From: an uncultured Aeriscardovia sp. | GTDB taxonomy: Bacteria > Actinomycetota > Actinomycetes > Actinomycetales > Bifidobacteriaceae | Direction of reading: 5' to 3' | NCBI GenBank assembly: GCA_903789525.1 | Contig: CAIFER010000001.1 | Coordinates: 1,170,063-1,234,062 of the forward strand | Length of the DNA: 64,000 bases | In this document: positions 9,211 to 19,200 of the stretch, one piece after another | Numbering within the stretch: position 1 is the stretch's first letter | How the letters are laid out: every line of letters starts with the position of its first letter | Position numbers and translations under genes: made by a program | Notes under the pieces: generated by a model | Told to the model about the DNA's origin: nothing | The model's database searches: none | The model's input: only the letters and a program-made list of their open reading frames with translations

Positions 9211-10590
9211 ATGGATTCACACACTGTACAAGAACCGGCATCTCACCCTGTTCATTTCGGGGTGAACTACACGCCCTCTCATGGGTGGTTTTTTGCTTGG
9301 CTTGATCCCGATTGGGATAGTATTCGCCATGATCTCGACCAGATTGCGTCACTCGGGGTAGATCATATTCGTATCTTTCCTCTTTGGACGTTGTTACAAC
9401 CTAACCGCACAATGATCAACCACAAAGGGTTGAAAGATGTGCGCACAATGGTTCAACTTGCCGCTTCACGAGGTTTGGATGCGTATGTGGATGTCTTACA
9501 AGGGCATCTTTCGAGTTTCGACTTTGTGCCAAGCTGGCTTGTCTCATGGCATGAGCGCAGCATGTTCAGTGATCAGGAATGCGTAAATGCAGAAGCGCAA
9601 CTCATCTCTGCTGTTTATGAGGAACTTGCCGATGAGCCGAATTTCCGTGGATTGACTGTCGGGAATGAGTGCAATCAGTTCACAGATGCTGCTCATCCGC
9701 GCCGTCAGAAAGGGACGCCTACTCAGATCCGTGATTGGCTCAATGCACTTATTTCCCCGATTCATGATGACGCACGTAAAACGGGGAGGATACTCGTTCA
9801 CGGCGAAAATGATGCCGTGTGGTATGAGGATCATCACGCATTTACTCCATGGGAAGCGTGCAATATTGGTGATGAGTCTGTCGTGCATTCGTGGGTATTT
9901 AACGGCGTAGCACAAAAGTTTGGCCCACTGAGTTTTGAGAGTACGCATCATGCGCAGTACTTGTGTGAGCTTGCTCGAGCGTTTGCTAAAAATCCTCAAC
10001 GTCACGTGTGGCTCCAGGAGGCGGGAGCACCACGCAATGTGATGGAGGCAGCACAAACTCCAGAATTCTGCCATAAAACAATTACGAATGCGCTCGCATG
10101 CCCAGCTGTTTCAGCTGTAACGTGGTGGTGCTCGCATGATGTGAGTGCGGAGCTTGCAGATTTTCCGCCGCTAGAGCATACGCTCGGACTTTTTGATGCA
10201 AGCGGACAGCTGAAGCCAATCGGTCGCGAATTCGCTCATCTAACACAAACGTATGGCTCAACAGGATCGTCAGTGAAGGATCAATCAGCAGTTTCAGAAG
10301 TTCGTGGTACCGATAGTTCTTCTGATAGTTCTGTAGCAGTCGAAGTTCCTTCACACGATGGGAATCCACTTCTTCGCAGTGCCGAGGCGGTTGGCGGATC
10401 TGTCTTTGATAAGTGGATGAGCTTAGCTCGTGGTGGCGCATCCCCACAAATTGTGTCTTCTGAGTTTGCGCACGATTCGGATTATCTTGCTCAGCGCGGC
10501 ATTGCAACCGTCGTATCTGTTCCAGTTCGTGCAGGTCAGAAGTACAGCGCGACTTCTGATCCAACAGCTTTGCCACATCAGGAAGACTGA
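9211..10590 (+). CDS. GH5_18-like beta-mannosidase
   Basis: Glycoside hydrolase of clan GH-A, family 5, 459 residues, no signal peptide. The acid/base Glu is E153 in VGNECNQF and the nucleophile E270 in WLQEAGAP. The VNYTPSHGWFFAWLDPDW start and the operon context match the bifidobacterial GH5_18 enzymes that split Man-beta-1,4-GlcNAc, the disaccharide left after alpha-mannosidases have finished with an endo-released N-glycan. The last 100 residues or so are a Ser/Asp-rich linker and extra segment without recognised domain. ATG 9211 is preferred over GTG 9202 because AAGGGG ends eight bases before it. Subfamily assignment is by recall of motifs and context, not by alignment. Confidence 0.82.
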   Translation: MDSHTVQEPASHPVHFGVNYTPSHGWFFAWLDPDWDSIRHDLDQIASLGVDHIRIFPLWTLLQPNRTMINHKGLKDVRTMVQLAASRGLDAYVDVLQGHLSSFDFVPSWLVSWHERSMFSDQECVNAEAQLISAVYEELADEPNFRGLTVGNECNQFTDAAHPRRQKGTPTQIRDWLNALISPIHDDARKTGRILVHGENDAVWYEDHHAFTPWEACNIGDESVVHSWVFNGVAQKFGPLSFESTHHAQYLCELARAFAKNPQRHVWLQEAGAPRNVMEAAQTPEFCHKTITNALACPAVSAVTWWCSHDVSAELADFPPLEHTLGLFDASGQLKPIGREFAHLTQTYGSTGSSVKDQSAVSEVRGTDSSSDSSVAVEVPSHDGNPLLRSAEAVGGSVFDKWMSLARGGASPQIVSSEFAHDSDYLAQRGIATVVSVPVRAGQKYSATSDPTALPHQED

Positions 10591-10591
10591 A

Positions 10592-12889
10592 ATGAAATCG
10601 CAGCAGATTGCTTCTCTCGCCCTATCTCCAGCATCGGTTGATCGAGTTAATCACTTACTGGATCGCATGTCGTTTACGGAGAAAGTAGGTCAACTTAATC
10701 AACGGCTTTTAGGTTGGAAAGCAGTTGTAAAGCGTAACGGCAAAATTGTTGCTACTGATGACCTTAAGCGTGAGATTGATCGGTGGGGTGGTCTCGGTTT
10801 TCTGTACGGCCTGTACCGTGCAGACCCTTGGTCCGGTAGAAATTGGGGCAACGGGATACGTCCAGAAGAGCGTGGAGAAGCATTTCATGTGCTGCAAGAT
10901 GTAGTTGTTCAGCGTGGACAGCATGGCATTGGGGTGCTCATGAGTGAGGAAGCTCCGCATGGTCATCAGGCATTAGGTGGAACTATCCTGCCAACAAATC
11001 TCGCGCTTGGAGCAACATTTGATCCACAAGCGGTCCGGCAAGCACAAGAGTGCGTCGCGCATGAACTAGCTGACAGTGGGGTCCAAATTGCTCTCGTTTC
11101 TGGATTGGATATTGCACGTGATCCGCGGTGGGGTCGGTGCGAAGAGTGCTATGGCGAAGATCCCTTTATGGCTGCACAGTTTGTGCGTGCCACCGTCGAG
11201 GGCATGCAAGGAACGAATCGATCACATGTCCAAGCAGGCCATGGCGGGGTTGCTGTTGTTCTGAAGCATTTGGCCGCACAAGGCGAGGCAATCGGTGGAC
11301 GCAATGGGCAGTCGGCCGTTATTGGCTCACGTGATCTTCATGAGATTCATCTTCCAGCTGTCGCTGCTGGCATTAATGCTGGAGCAGTTGGGTTTATGGC
11401 TGCGTATAACGATATTGATTCAGTTCCATGTTGTGCAAATCCATGGCTTTTAAAGACGTATTTACGAGATCAATGCGGGTTTGATGGCATTGTCATGGCT
11501 GATGGACTCGCTGTCGATCGGCTCATAGCTATGACAGGGTCAATTCCTCAAGCAGGACGATCTGCACTTCTTGCTGGTGTCAACGTATCTTTGTGGGATC
11601 AGGGATTTGCTTCTCTCAATCGTTTTGCAGATGATCCTGCTGTGGTGAATGCAGTTGACAAATCGGTTAGGCGGGTTCTGCTCTTGAAAGATCGTTTTGG
11701 GTTACTTCCTACATATCTGCACAATCGGTCAGTAACTCCAGAAACAAGTGTTTCACGTGGAACATCGGCGCATGCATTTTCTTCGCTCGTTGCTTCACCT
11801 GCTCAGCTCACAAAATCAATGCAGCAAACGCGACTTGCTGCTGCTCATCTTTCGCGTAAATCACTTGTTCTGTTGAAAAACGATGGAACGGTCCCGCATG
11901 CATTTGAGCATATAGCTGGAATGAAAGTAAAGCCACTGATCACAGTAGTAGGTCCACTTGCAGATGACTTTGCATGTTTCCTTGGTGATTACACAGCTCC
12001 AGTTTTGCAGCAGTATCAGTCCAGCGTTTATCGTGAACTCGTGCGCCAACTTCCTGATTGGGATGTACGCCTTATTCCTTCATCGCAACTAGATGATCCG
12101 CATTCACAAAAATTGCTCGCTCAATCACCTATGACTGTTGCCGTACTAGGAGGGACGAGCGAGCGCAGTTACTCCAGTTCTTTTGCGAGGAATGGTGCTG
12201 CTCTTCATGTCGGTAAGCATGGAGCGACAGGTGGTGAAGGTGTTGATTGTGCGGATATCTCACTGCCGTGGGATCAGGATCATCTGCTCAATAATGTACG
12301 AAAACTGACGAAGGGGCTCATTGTTTCTGTTGTGGTTGCGGGACGTGCCCATGTGCTAACCACAGTAGTTAAGGATTCCAATGCAGTCATCTGGGCTGGC
12401 TATGCAGGAGTTCAGGGTCCACGGGCTGTTGTTGATGCGCTGCTTGGCGCTCACATCTGCTCGGGGAGGTTGCCGGTAACATTTCCGTCAAATCCAGGCG
12501 TGGTTCCGATTCATTACAATGATCGCCAATCGCCACAGAACGTGTATCGGGATGTTCCAGAACCGGTTTTGGATTGGTTTGGAACCGGACTTGGATCGTT
12601 ATCAGGAGCTGTACTTGATCGTCCGGCAGTTGTTCATCATGCAACTTTTGATGTGGTCTCTGTTCATGTGCATGCGTCTCAAACAGAAAACGCTTGTTGT
12701 GGTTCGCTGAATTTGTATCGTCGTGTGATCGGAGGAACAGTTATTCCGCGGATGAGAGAGCTTGTAGGGAGCACATGGTGTGCAATGAAGATTGGCAGCG
12801 AAAAGACGGTGACGTGGAAAATCCCGGTGCAGCCAGGTACTAAAGCAGTTTATGAAATCGGTGATGAACAACATATAAAGTGCTCGTAA
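10592..12889 (+). CDS. GH3 family glycoside hydrolase
   Basis: Cytoplasmic family 3 enzyme of 765 residues starting one base after the stop of the GH5 gene (AGGAAG upstream). The N-terminal TIM barrel has LDIARDPRWGR, YGEDP, KHLAAQGEAIGGRN and the nucleophile D304 in GFDGIVMADG. The second alpha/beta domain (LSRKSLVLLKNDG to about residue 660) carries the likely acid/base Glu in TGGEGVDCADISLP, and a fibronectin-like C-terminal domain follows. The substrate is not obvious: GH3 members act as beta-glucosidases, beta-xylosidases or others, and none of the standard steps of high-mannose glycan breakdown needs one. The NagZ-type motif KHFPGHG is absent, so it is not a NagZ-like hexosaminidase. 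Confidence 0.9.
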   Translation: MKSQQIASLALSPASVDRVNHLLDRMSFTEKVGQLNQRLLGWKAVVKRNGKIVATDDLKREIDRWGGLGFLYGLYRADPWSGRNWGNGIRPEERGEAFHVLQDVVVQRGQHGIGVLMSEEAPHGHQALGGTILPTNLALGATFDPQAVRQAQECVAHELADSGVQIALVSGLDIARDPRWGRCEECYGEDPFMAAQFVRATVEGMQGTNRSHVQAGHGGVAVVLKHLAAQGEAIGGRNGQSAVIGSRDLHEIHLPAVAAGINAGAVGFMAAYNDIDSVPCCANPWLLKTYLRDQCGFDGIVMADGLAVDRLIAMTGSIPQAGRSALLAGVNVSLWDQGFASLNRFADDPAVVNAVDKSVRRVLLLKDRFGLLPTYLHNRSVTPETSVSRGTSAHAFSSLVASPAQLTKSMQQTRLAAAHLSRKSLVLLKNDGTVPHAFEHIAGMKVKPLITVVGPLADDFACFLGDYTAPVLQQYQSSVYRELVRQLPDWDVRLIPSSQLDDPHSQKLLAQSPMTVAVLGGTSERSYSSSFARNGAALHVGKHGATGGEGVDCADISLPWDQDHLLNNVRKLTKGLIVSVVVAGRAHVLTTVVKDSNAVIWAGYAGVQGPRAVVDALLGAHICSGRLPVTFPSNPGVVPIHYNDRQSPQNVYRDVPEPVLDWFGTGLGSLSGAVLDRPAVVHHATFDVVSVHVHASQTENACCGSLNLYRRVIGGTVIPRMRELVGSTWCAMKIGSEKTVTWKIPVQPGTKAVYEIGDEQHIKCS

Positions 12890-12975
12890 TTTTTAGTCGG
12901 TAGATCAGTAATCACTTCTATATGAAACTTGAGACTCGTCAAAGAGCATGGTGAAAGGAGGGATAGTTAGCAATA

Positions 12976-12991
12976 CTTAAACAGATTTAAG
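12976..12991. promoter_or_regulatory. Palindrome upstream of the endoglycosidase gene
   Basis: CTTAAACAGATTTAAG has inverted CTTAAA arms around a four-base centre, about 115 bases before the endoglycosidase start. It resembles CTTAACAATTAAG between the ROK and nagB genes (22040-22052) and TTAAACAGTTTAA before the pilus locus (26643-26655). It may be a ROK-regulator site; this is inference from similarity only. Confidence 0.35.
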
Positions 12992-13104
12992 ACGATTTAC
13001 TTGAAATTTATTATTTCTCTCAAGCTTATTATCACTGTTCTTAGCAGGTACACGGTGCTGTGCATCTGTTGAAGAACCTCAGTGAATGAATTAAAGGATA
13101 TTCA

Positions 13105-14871
13105 ATGAAGAATATGAATATAAACCGGCGGAGTATCGCTGCATTAACAGCAGGTATTGTAACGGTGGCATTTGCTCTTGCAGCTGCAGTTGCTCCTGTT
13201 CATTTTGCTGCCGCGTCTCCAGTCCATACTTATGGCACAAAGACAGCGAAGCAAGAAGCGCCAGCACTAAAACAACCACGGCATTTTATGGTGTATTACC
13301 GCGCATGGAGAGATAAGACGATGAAAGGCGTCAATACGTCTCTTCCGGATTCTAATTGGCTAACGATGCATGACATCCCATATGGTGTTGATGTCGTTAA
13401 TGTTTTTAGTTATGTACCGCAAGGTCAAGAAAATTTAGCTAAGCCATATTTCGATGCATTGAAATCTGATTACACACCATACTTGCATAGTCGAGGAATC
13501 AAGCTCGTTCGCGGAATTGATTATTCGGGTATTATTCTCGACGGATTTATGCAGTATGTTGCAGATGATGTCAACGAAGATGATTATGCGGCGGCTGCTC
13601 GTGAACCACAAACTAAATTCGATCAATACGCGCAAAAAGTGATAGATGAGCAAATGAAGCCATGGGGTCTTGACGGCCTGGATATTGATATGGAGGATTA
13701 CCCATCCTCTGATCAAATCGCTGTCTCGAACAAGGTGATTGAGGCTCTTGCGCGTAAGATCGGTCCGAAGTCACAAAATTCGGGTTCAACGATCTTCCTT
13801 TACGATACGAATGGTTCTGCGACAGACGTTTTTGCGAGTGTGAAAGATTGCTTTGATTTCCTTGCTTATCAGCAATACGGTTCCAATTCAGATCGCACTC
13901 AGAAGGCTGTCTCTGATTACCAGGCAGGTGCAGGTTTGTCGCCTCATAAATTTGTTCCTGGTCTCACATTCCCGGAAGAGCAAGATCAAAATAATCGTTG
14001 GATTGATACGAACAGTAATTACGAGGACAGCAATATTTACAAGGTTGCGCATTATGTCCGCGAACATAACTTGGGAGGTATGTTCCTTTACGCGTTTGAT
14101 CGCGATGGTAGAACATATGGACCCGATGATTTGAACAGTATTAAGCCATCAAATTTGTTGTGGACGAAGACGGCTATTGCTGAAAGCCAGGGGATGACTG
14201 TCGTTCAGGCTCGGGCTGCAGCCAGTCACTTCTTAGACCGCATGTCGCTGATACAACCTGTTCCAACATCAGTTCGTTCTGCGATTGCCCAAGCATCGAA
14301 TCTCTATGAGGTTAATAAAGCTGTGCTGGGCACTGACTATGGGAAGGGATTCTCGTCAACGTATGACCCCACGCTGGAGAGAGCGCTGATGACGATTGAT
14401 ACACAACCAGCATTTGCAGCCTTGAAAGAGGTAAAGCAAATACTTGCAAATTTACCTGCGAGTGTCACATCTGGCCAGGCAAGAGAGCTGAAGGCAGCAC
14501 GTACTGCACTGATTAATGGGCTGACCGGTAAAGCGTACACCGTTGATTCGGTTGCTTCCCTGCAGTCACGTGTGGAAAAGGCGATCGACGTAGTGCGGTC
14601 TGCACAGAAGCCACGTAAGCCTGTCCAGGATCAGAAACCGAGTAAGCCTCATAAACCGGTGGCACCGGTGCAATCGGCAAAATCAGCAAATTCATCACAT
14701 CAGTCGATGAAGCAATCGAAAGTTTCTACTGCAGTAACATCCGGTCATCAGGCAATGCCGCGAACAGGTGTGAGCGTTGCAGTTGCTGTAGGAATCGCTG
14801 CTCTGACACTACTTGTTGGTGGTGTCATGAACATCGTACGTAGACACTCACTTTCGTCAACTTTGTCGTAA
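13105..14871 (+). CDS. Cell-anchored GH18 endo-beta-N-acetylglucosaminidase
   Basis: Exported family 18 endoglycosidase of the EndoBI type, 588 residues, which cleaves the chitobiose core of protein N-glycans and so starts the pathway outside the cell. The signal peptide (NRRSIAALTAGIVTVAFALAAAV, ending near ASP) is followed by the catalytic barrel with the DGLDIDMED motif; the catalytic acid is E197. After the barrel comes an Ala-rich helical region (about 355-490), a Lys/Pro/Ser-rich wall-spanning stretch and a sorting signal. That signal is the variant MPRTG, then a hydrophobic segment and RRH near the end. The start has AAAGGA eight bases upstream. A terminator follows at 14888. The enzyme class is well supported; glycan range (high-mannose, hybrid, complex) is not readable. 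Confidence 0.92.
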   Translation: MKNMNINRRSIAALTAGIVTVAFALAAAVAPVHFAAASPVHTYGTKTAKQEAPALKQPRHFMVYYRAWRDKTMKGVNTSLPDSNWLTMHDIPYGVDVVNVFSYVPQGQENLAKPYFDALKSDYTPYLHSRGIKLVRGIDYSGIILDGFMQYVADDVNEDDYAAAAREPQTKFDQYAQKVIDEQMKPWGLDGLDIDMEDYPSSDQIAVSNKVIEALARKIGPKSQNSGSTIFLYDTNGSATDVFASVKDCFDFLAYQQYGSNSDRTQKAVSDYQAGAGLSPHKFVPGLTFPEEQDQNNRWIDTNSNYEDSNIYKVAHYVREHNLGGMFLYAFDRDGRTYGPDDLNSIKPSNLLWTKTAIAESQGMTVVQARAAASHFLDRMSLIQPVPTSVRSAIAQASNLYEVNKAVLGTDYGKGFSSTYDPTLERALMTIDTQPAFAALKEVKQILANLPASVTSGQARELKAARTALINGLTGKAYTVDSVASLQSRVEKAIDVVRSAQKPRKPVQDQKPSKPHKPVAPVQSAKSANSSHQSMKQSKVSTAVTSGHQAMPRTGVSVAVAVGIAALTLLVGGVMNIVRRHSLSSTLS

Positions 14872-14887
14872 TCGTCTCGGTACGGAA

Positions 14888-14922
14888 AAAGAGGGAGTGG
14901 CTAATTGGTTCGCTCCCTCTTT
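14888..14922 (+). terminator. Terminator after the endoglycosidase gene
   Basis: AAAGAGGGAG at 14888-14897 and its perfect reverse complement at 14913-14922 form a 10-bp stem with a short T run on the right arm. It separates the endoglycosidase unit from the lacI-GH38 unit. Confidence 0.85.
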
Positions 14923-14938
14923 ATGGCGACACGCATTT

Positions 14939-14952
14939 CTAAACCGGTTTAG
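14939..14952. promoter_or_regulatory. Perfect LacI-family operator
   Basis: CTAAACCGGTTTAG is a perfect 14-bp palindrome with the central CG step typical of LacI-family operators, about 90 bases before the lacI gene. A second half-like word, AAACTGG, follows at 14961. Variants occur at 5766-5779 and 34736-34749. Autoregulation of the LacI gene and the GH38 gene behind it is likely. Confidence 0.7.
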
Positions 14953-15042
14953 TTTTTTATAAACTGGATATACCGTAATCCTGGCGTGATTCGGTCGTCC
15001 CCCTAGACGTTAAATACCTGAACGTCAATGAAAGGCACGCAG

Positions 15043-16161
15043 ATGCCTACCCAGAAATTAGAGCTTCAGCATTCTCCTGGCAATCAGTCAGTTCACTCCG
15101 CTTCACGGCGCCCGAGCCTGAAAGATATTGCTCATATGCTGGGCATTTCGCAGACAGCAGTTTCTTTTGCTATTAATGGGCGGCCAGGAGTCTCTCAGCA
15201 AACACGAGATCGAGTTAATGAAGCAATCAAAAGACTGGGATGGACGCCTGTTTATGCTGCTCGTGCACTTGGTTCATCGCGGACGATGACAGTCGGTTTT
15301 GCTGTTTCGCGTGCCATCGATGATTATCAGACTGAAGCTTTTACACTGCATTTTTTGGCAGGAATCCATTTGTCGCTTTCTGATCGGGGTTACAGCCTTC
15401 TCTTTAAGCCATGCAATTCTTTGTCAGAAGAAGAAAATATCTACCGTACGTGGGCAAAGAGTAAACGTGTCGATGGTGTTGTTCTGACTGATCTGCGAGA
15501 GCATGATCCTCGCCCGCAGCTCTTAGCCAAACTCGGGCTTCCCGCTGTGTTGGCAGGCGGTCCTGATCCGTCTCATCTGGTTCCATCACTTTCTATTGAT
15601 GATGGGCAGACAATGAAAACTGTTTTGACGCATTTATGCGCTCGCGGGTATCGGCGAATTGCGTATTTGGCCGGGGATCCGCATCTTTCTTACTGCGAAA
15701 AACGTGTACAGTCATTCCGTTCCTTCTTCCGTGTACATCCCATCGATGCGACATGGCTGGAATTTACTGGATTCGGAGAGGAACAATCTGTTCGTATCAT
15801 GCAACAGTTATTAGCATTGCCACATCCTCCGGATGCATATGTCTTTGAGACAGACGCCATCGCTTCGATCTGTGTGAGGACTGTTGCAGCGCAGTTAACT
15901 CCTGAACGTTATCCGCTGGCAGCCCCTGCGGCAGTGAGTTTTGAAGACAGTATCGTTTGTAGGAACTCCTATCCATCTATCACTGCTGTTCATCGCGATG
16001 CCGGTCAGTATGGTCAAAAGGTCGCCAATCTACTTCTCAAGGAACTTTCGGGACACAAGGTGACGGGCAACCGTAATATCTTGACTCCGACGCTCATTGT
16101 GCGTGAAAGTACTCGAACGCGGATTACTCCGCGCATTATTTCGCGCGAAACGCTCAACTAA
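15043..16161 (+). CDS. LacI-family transcriptional regulator
   Basis: DNA-binding regulator of 372 residues. The N-terminal helix-turn-helix and hinge read LKDIAHMLGISQTAVSFAI and continue to the usual VNEAIKRLGWTPVYAARAL. The rest is a periplasmic-binding-protein-like sensor domain (MTVGFAVSRAI..., DGVVLTD). ATG 15043 is preferred because AAAGG lies seven bases before it; the in-frame ATG at 15028 has no ribosome site. A perfect palindrome at 14939 lies in its promoter region. It probably senses a mannose-containing product and controls the importer, the GH38 gene 45 bases downstream and perhaps the AGE gene at 33311. Confidence 0.93.
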   Translation: MPTQKLELQHSPGNQSVHSASRRPSLKDIAHMLGISQTAVSFAINGRPGVSQQTRDRVNEAIKRLGWTPVYAARALGSSRTMTVGFAVSRAIDDYQTEAFTLHFLAGIHLSLSDRGYSLLFKPCNSLSEEENIYRTWAKSKRVDGVVLTDLREHDPRPQLLAKLGLPAVLAGGPDPSHLVPSLSIDDGQTMKTVLTHLCARGYRRIAYLAGDPHLSYCEKRVQSFRSFFRVHPIDATWLEFTGFGEEQSVRIMQQLLALPHPPDAYVFETDAIASICVRTVAAQLTPERYPLAAPAAVSFEDSIVCRNSYPSITAVHRDAGQYGQKVANLLLKELSGHKVTGNRNILTPTLIVRESTRTRITPRIISRETLN

Positions 16162-16206
16162 AGATAATTCAATTTCCTTTTCAACGAGGAAAAGAAAGGT
16201 TCTGTC

Positions 16207-19200
16207 ATGTTTCTCAAAATTAATCAACAACTTGAACGTTGTGATCGTGTCATTCGTCAACGGGTCCGACCGCACATTCATCGTGTGATTGCGCCGCTCG
16301 AGGTGAGTGCTTTTGACATTCCGGGTGAACCAATGCCAGTTCCGGAATTTTTCGACAAAGTGAAGAACGGTACAATCGACTTTCATCCCTTTGCAATTGG
16401 CAGTAAATGGGGAACGACATGGGGGACAACGTGGTTCCGCGTGCATGGACGTATTCCTCACGGCTACCCGTGTGCCGCGCCTGGCGATTCTATAGGTCAT
16501 CCATGTCCACTTGAGCTGATTTTGGATTTAGGCTGGTTTGACCATTCTGTCGGCGGTCATATTGAAGGAATGGTGTATCGATCCGACGGGTCGGTGTTAA
16601 AGGCGGTTCATCCACGTAATTACTGGGTTCGCATTATGGATTCTGATGGGCAGCCGCATCTTCCGATGACAGATGACGGAAGTTTTACTGTCTACCTCGA
16701 GGCTGCATGTAATCCACTTCTTTTGGGCGTTCCGCCATTTATTCGGACAAATCTTGGTGAGAAAGCAACCGGCAGACCAGATGAGCAGTACGTTTTCCGG
16801 GCTGCAAATCTGACAGCTTATGACCAGCGGTTTGAAGATTACTGGTTGGATTTGCAGGTAGTTAGCTCAGTAATGCGCGAACTAGATCCTGATTCTCCTC
16901 GCTATTGGCAGATGGGCAAGGCATTGCAGCGCTCGCTCAATGCGTACGACGAACAGGATCCTGCATCTGTTGTGACCGCGCGTACAGAACTAAAAGATGT
17001 TCTTTCTCGGCCCGCCAATGCATCCGCTCTTTCGGTGAGCGCAATCGGTCATGCACATATTGACTCTGCATGGCTGTGGCCAGTTCGGGAGACACGGCGC
17101 AAAGTTGGTCGCACTGTCTCGAACGTGTTAGCTCTGATGGACGAAGATCCTGATTTCAAATATGCGATGAGTTCTGCACAGCAGTATGAATGGCTTGAGC
17201 AAACTCGTCCCGAGCTCTTCCATCGCATGCTGGAACGGATTCGCGAAGGTCGATTTATCCCAGTTGGTGGAATGTGGGTCGAGTCAGATGGAATGCTTCC
17301 GTCGGGGGAATCGCTCATCCGACAAATTAGTTACGGACAGCGCTATTTTCACAGTAAGCTCGGTGTGGCAGCTCATGGTGTATGGCTCCCTGATAGCTTT
17401 GGTTATTCCAGCGCATGGCCACAAATTGCACGACGGTCTGGATACAGTTGGTTCCTTACTCAAAAAATCAGTTGGAACGATACTACGAAATTCCCGCACC
17501 ATTCATTCATGTGGGAGGGGCTTGACGGAACACAGATTTTCACGCATTTTCCGCCGGCTGATACATATGCGGCGTGGATGACTGCTAAAGAATTGCACTA
17601 CACTGAGAAGAATTTCCGCGACAAGGATTTGTCGACGCACGTGTTGATGCTCTTTGGATACGGTGATGGCGGTGGCGGCCCGACCCGCGAGATGATGGGG
17701 CGATTGCATCGTTTCCACAATTTGGAAGGGATGCCGCGCGTCTCTATTGATACCCCAGATCATTTCTTTGAAACTGCACATAAAGAAATGGTGGATAACA
17801 GTCGGATTATCAGCGGTTCGCGTGCTTCCGGTGTAGCGGATGAGTTTGATGAATCAGAAATGCCGACATGGAAAGGCGAACTATATCTTGAGCTCCATCG
17901 TGGGACACTGACATCGCAACAAGAGATGAAGCGGTTGTGCCGTGAAGAGGAGAGTCTTCTCAGGACGGCTGAATACTTGTGTTCTGCTGCAGTATTGTTG
18001 GTTCCACATTTCCAGTACCCAACTGCGCGTATGGATCGTCTGTGGAAAGCACTTCTGCTCAATCAATTCCATGATGTTCTGCCTGGTTCGGGAATTGCGT
18101 GGGTACATCGTGAGGCACGTCAGCGTTATGCAGCAGATATCGCAAACGTGCGTGATCTGATGAAGGATGTGTGCTCGCAACTTTCACGGGTTCAGCGTCA
18201 AACAGATCGTTCTGACACCCAACGACCGATGAAAATAAGTCAATTTGGTCCACATGCGTGGGAGCCTGTCCCTATTTCGTCGAAGCCCGCCTCGCAACAT
18301 TCGTGGAAATTAACCAAGAATGCAGATGGCACATATTTACTTCGTGGCGGCAGATTAGAAGTAGACGTCCGAGCTGACGGGACATTATCGTCGATTATTG
18401 ACACGCATTCACATCGACAGCTTGTCAGCCATGGATTGCGTTTTGGCACGTATGAGTTGTTGAAAGATGAGCCAACTGAATACGATGCATGGAATGTGGA
18501 TCGTGACGCCTTTTTGCGCCAGGTACCTATCACAAATGGAATCATTGAAGAGGTTCGGCTCCTCGAGGGTGGCCGAAGCGTACGTATTGTTTCACGTGAA
18601 ACATTCAGCGCAAGCTCGATTCGCACGGTGATCACCATTAATGTGGATGAACCCGTGATCCATTATCAGGCACATGTTGAGTGGCATGAACAAGAGCGAT
18701 TCCTCAAGGTGTGTTTCCCAATCGCGCTTTCGACTCGATATGCTTTTTACGACACACAGTATGGAACAGTCACCCGGCCAGTGCGCAAGAATACGTCGTC
18801 GGAGGAAGCTCATTATGAGAGTTGTACTCATCGCTTTGTACGTATTGCCGACTCAAGCTATGGTGTCAGCGTTGTAAATAATTCGACATATGGCTGCGAT
18901 GTGACAGAGATTGATGCTGATGCATCGCGTGGTCGAGGAGAAGGAACACTTGTTCGTACATCACTTCTGTCTTCTCCTGTTTTCCCAGATCCGAAGACAG
19001 ATCAAGGTTCACACGACTTTGCGTGGAGGATTGTAGCTGACGCAACGCCAGAGGCAACTCTTGAGCAGGCGACTGATCTCAATGCATTCCCAGTTGAAGG
19101 AATCCCCCGTATAGCACCGCTTGCACAAGTATGGGATTCCGATGATCACGTTTCGCGTGACATCGAGCTAGATTGGGTCAAAATGGCTGATGATGGCAGT

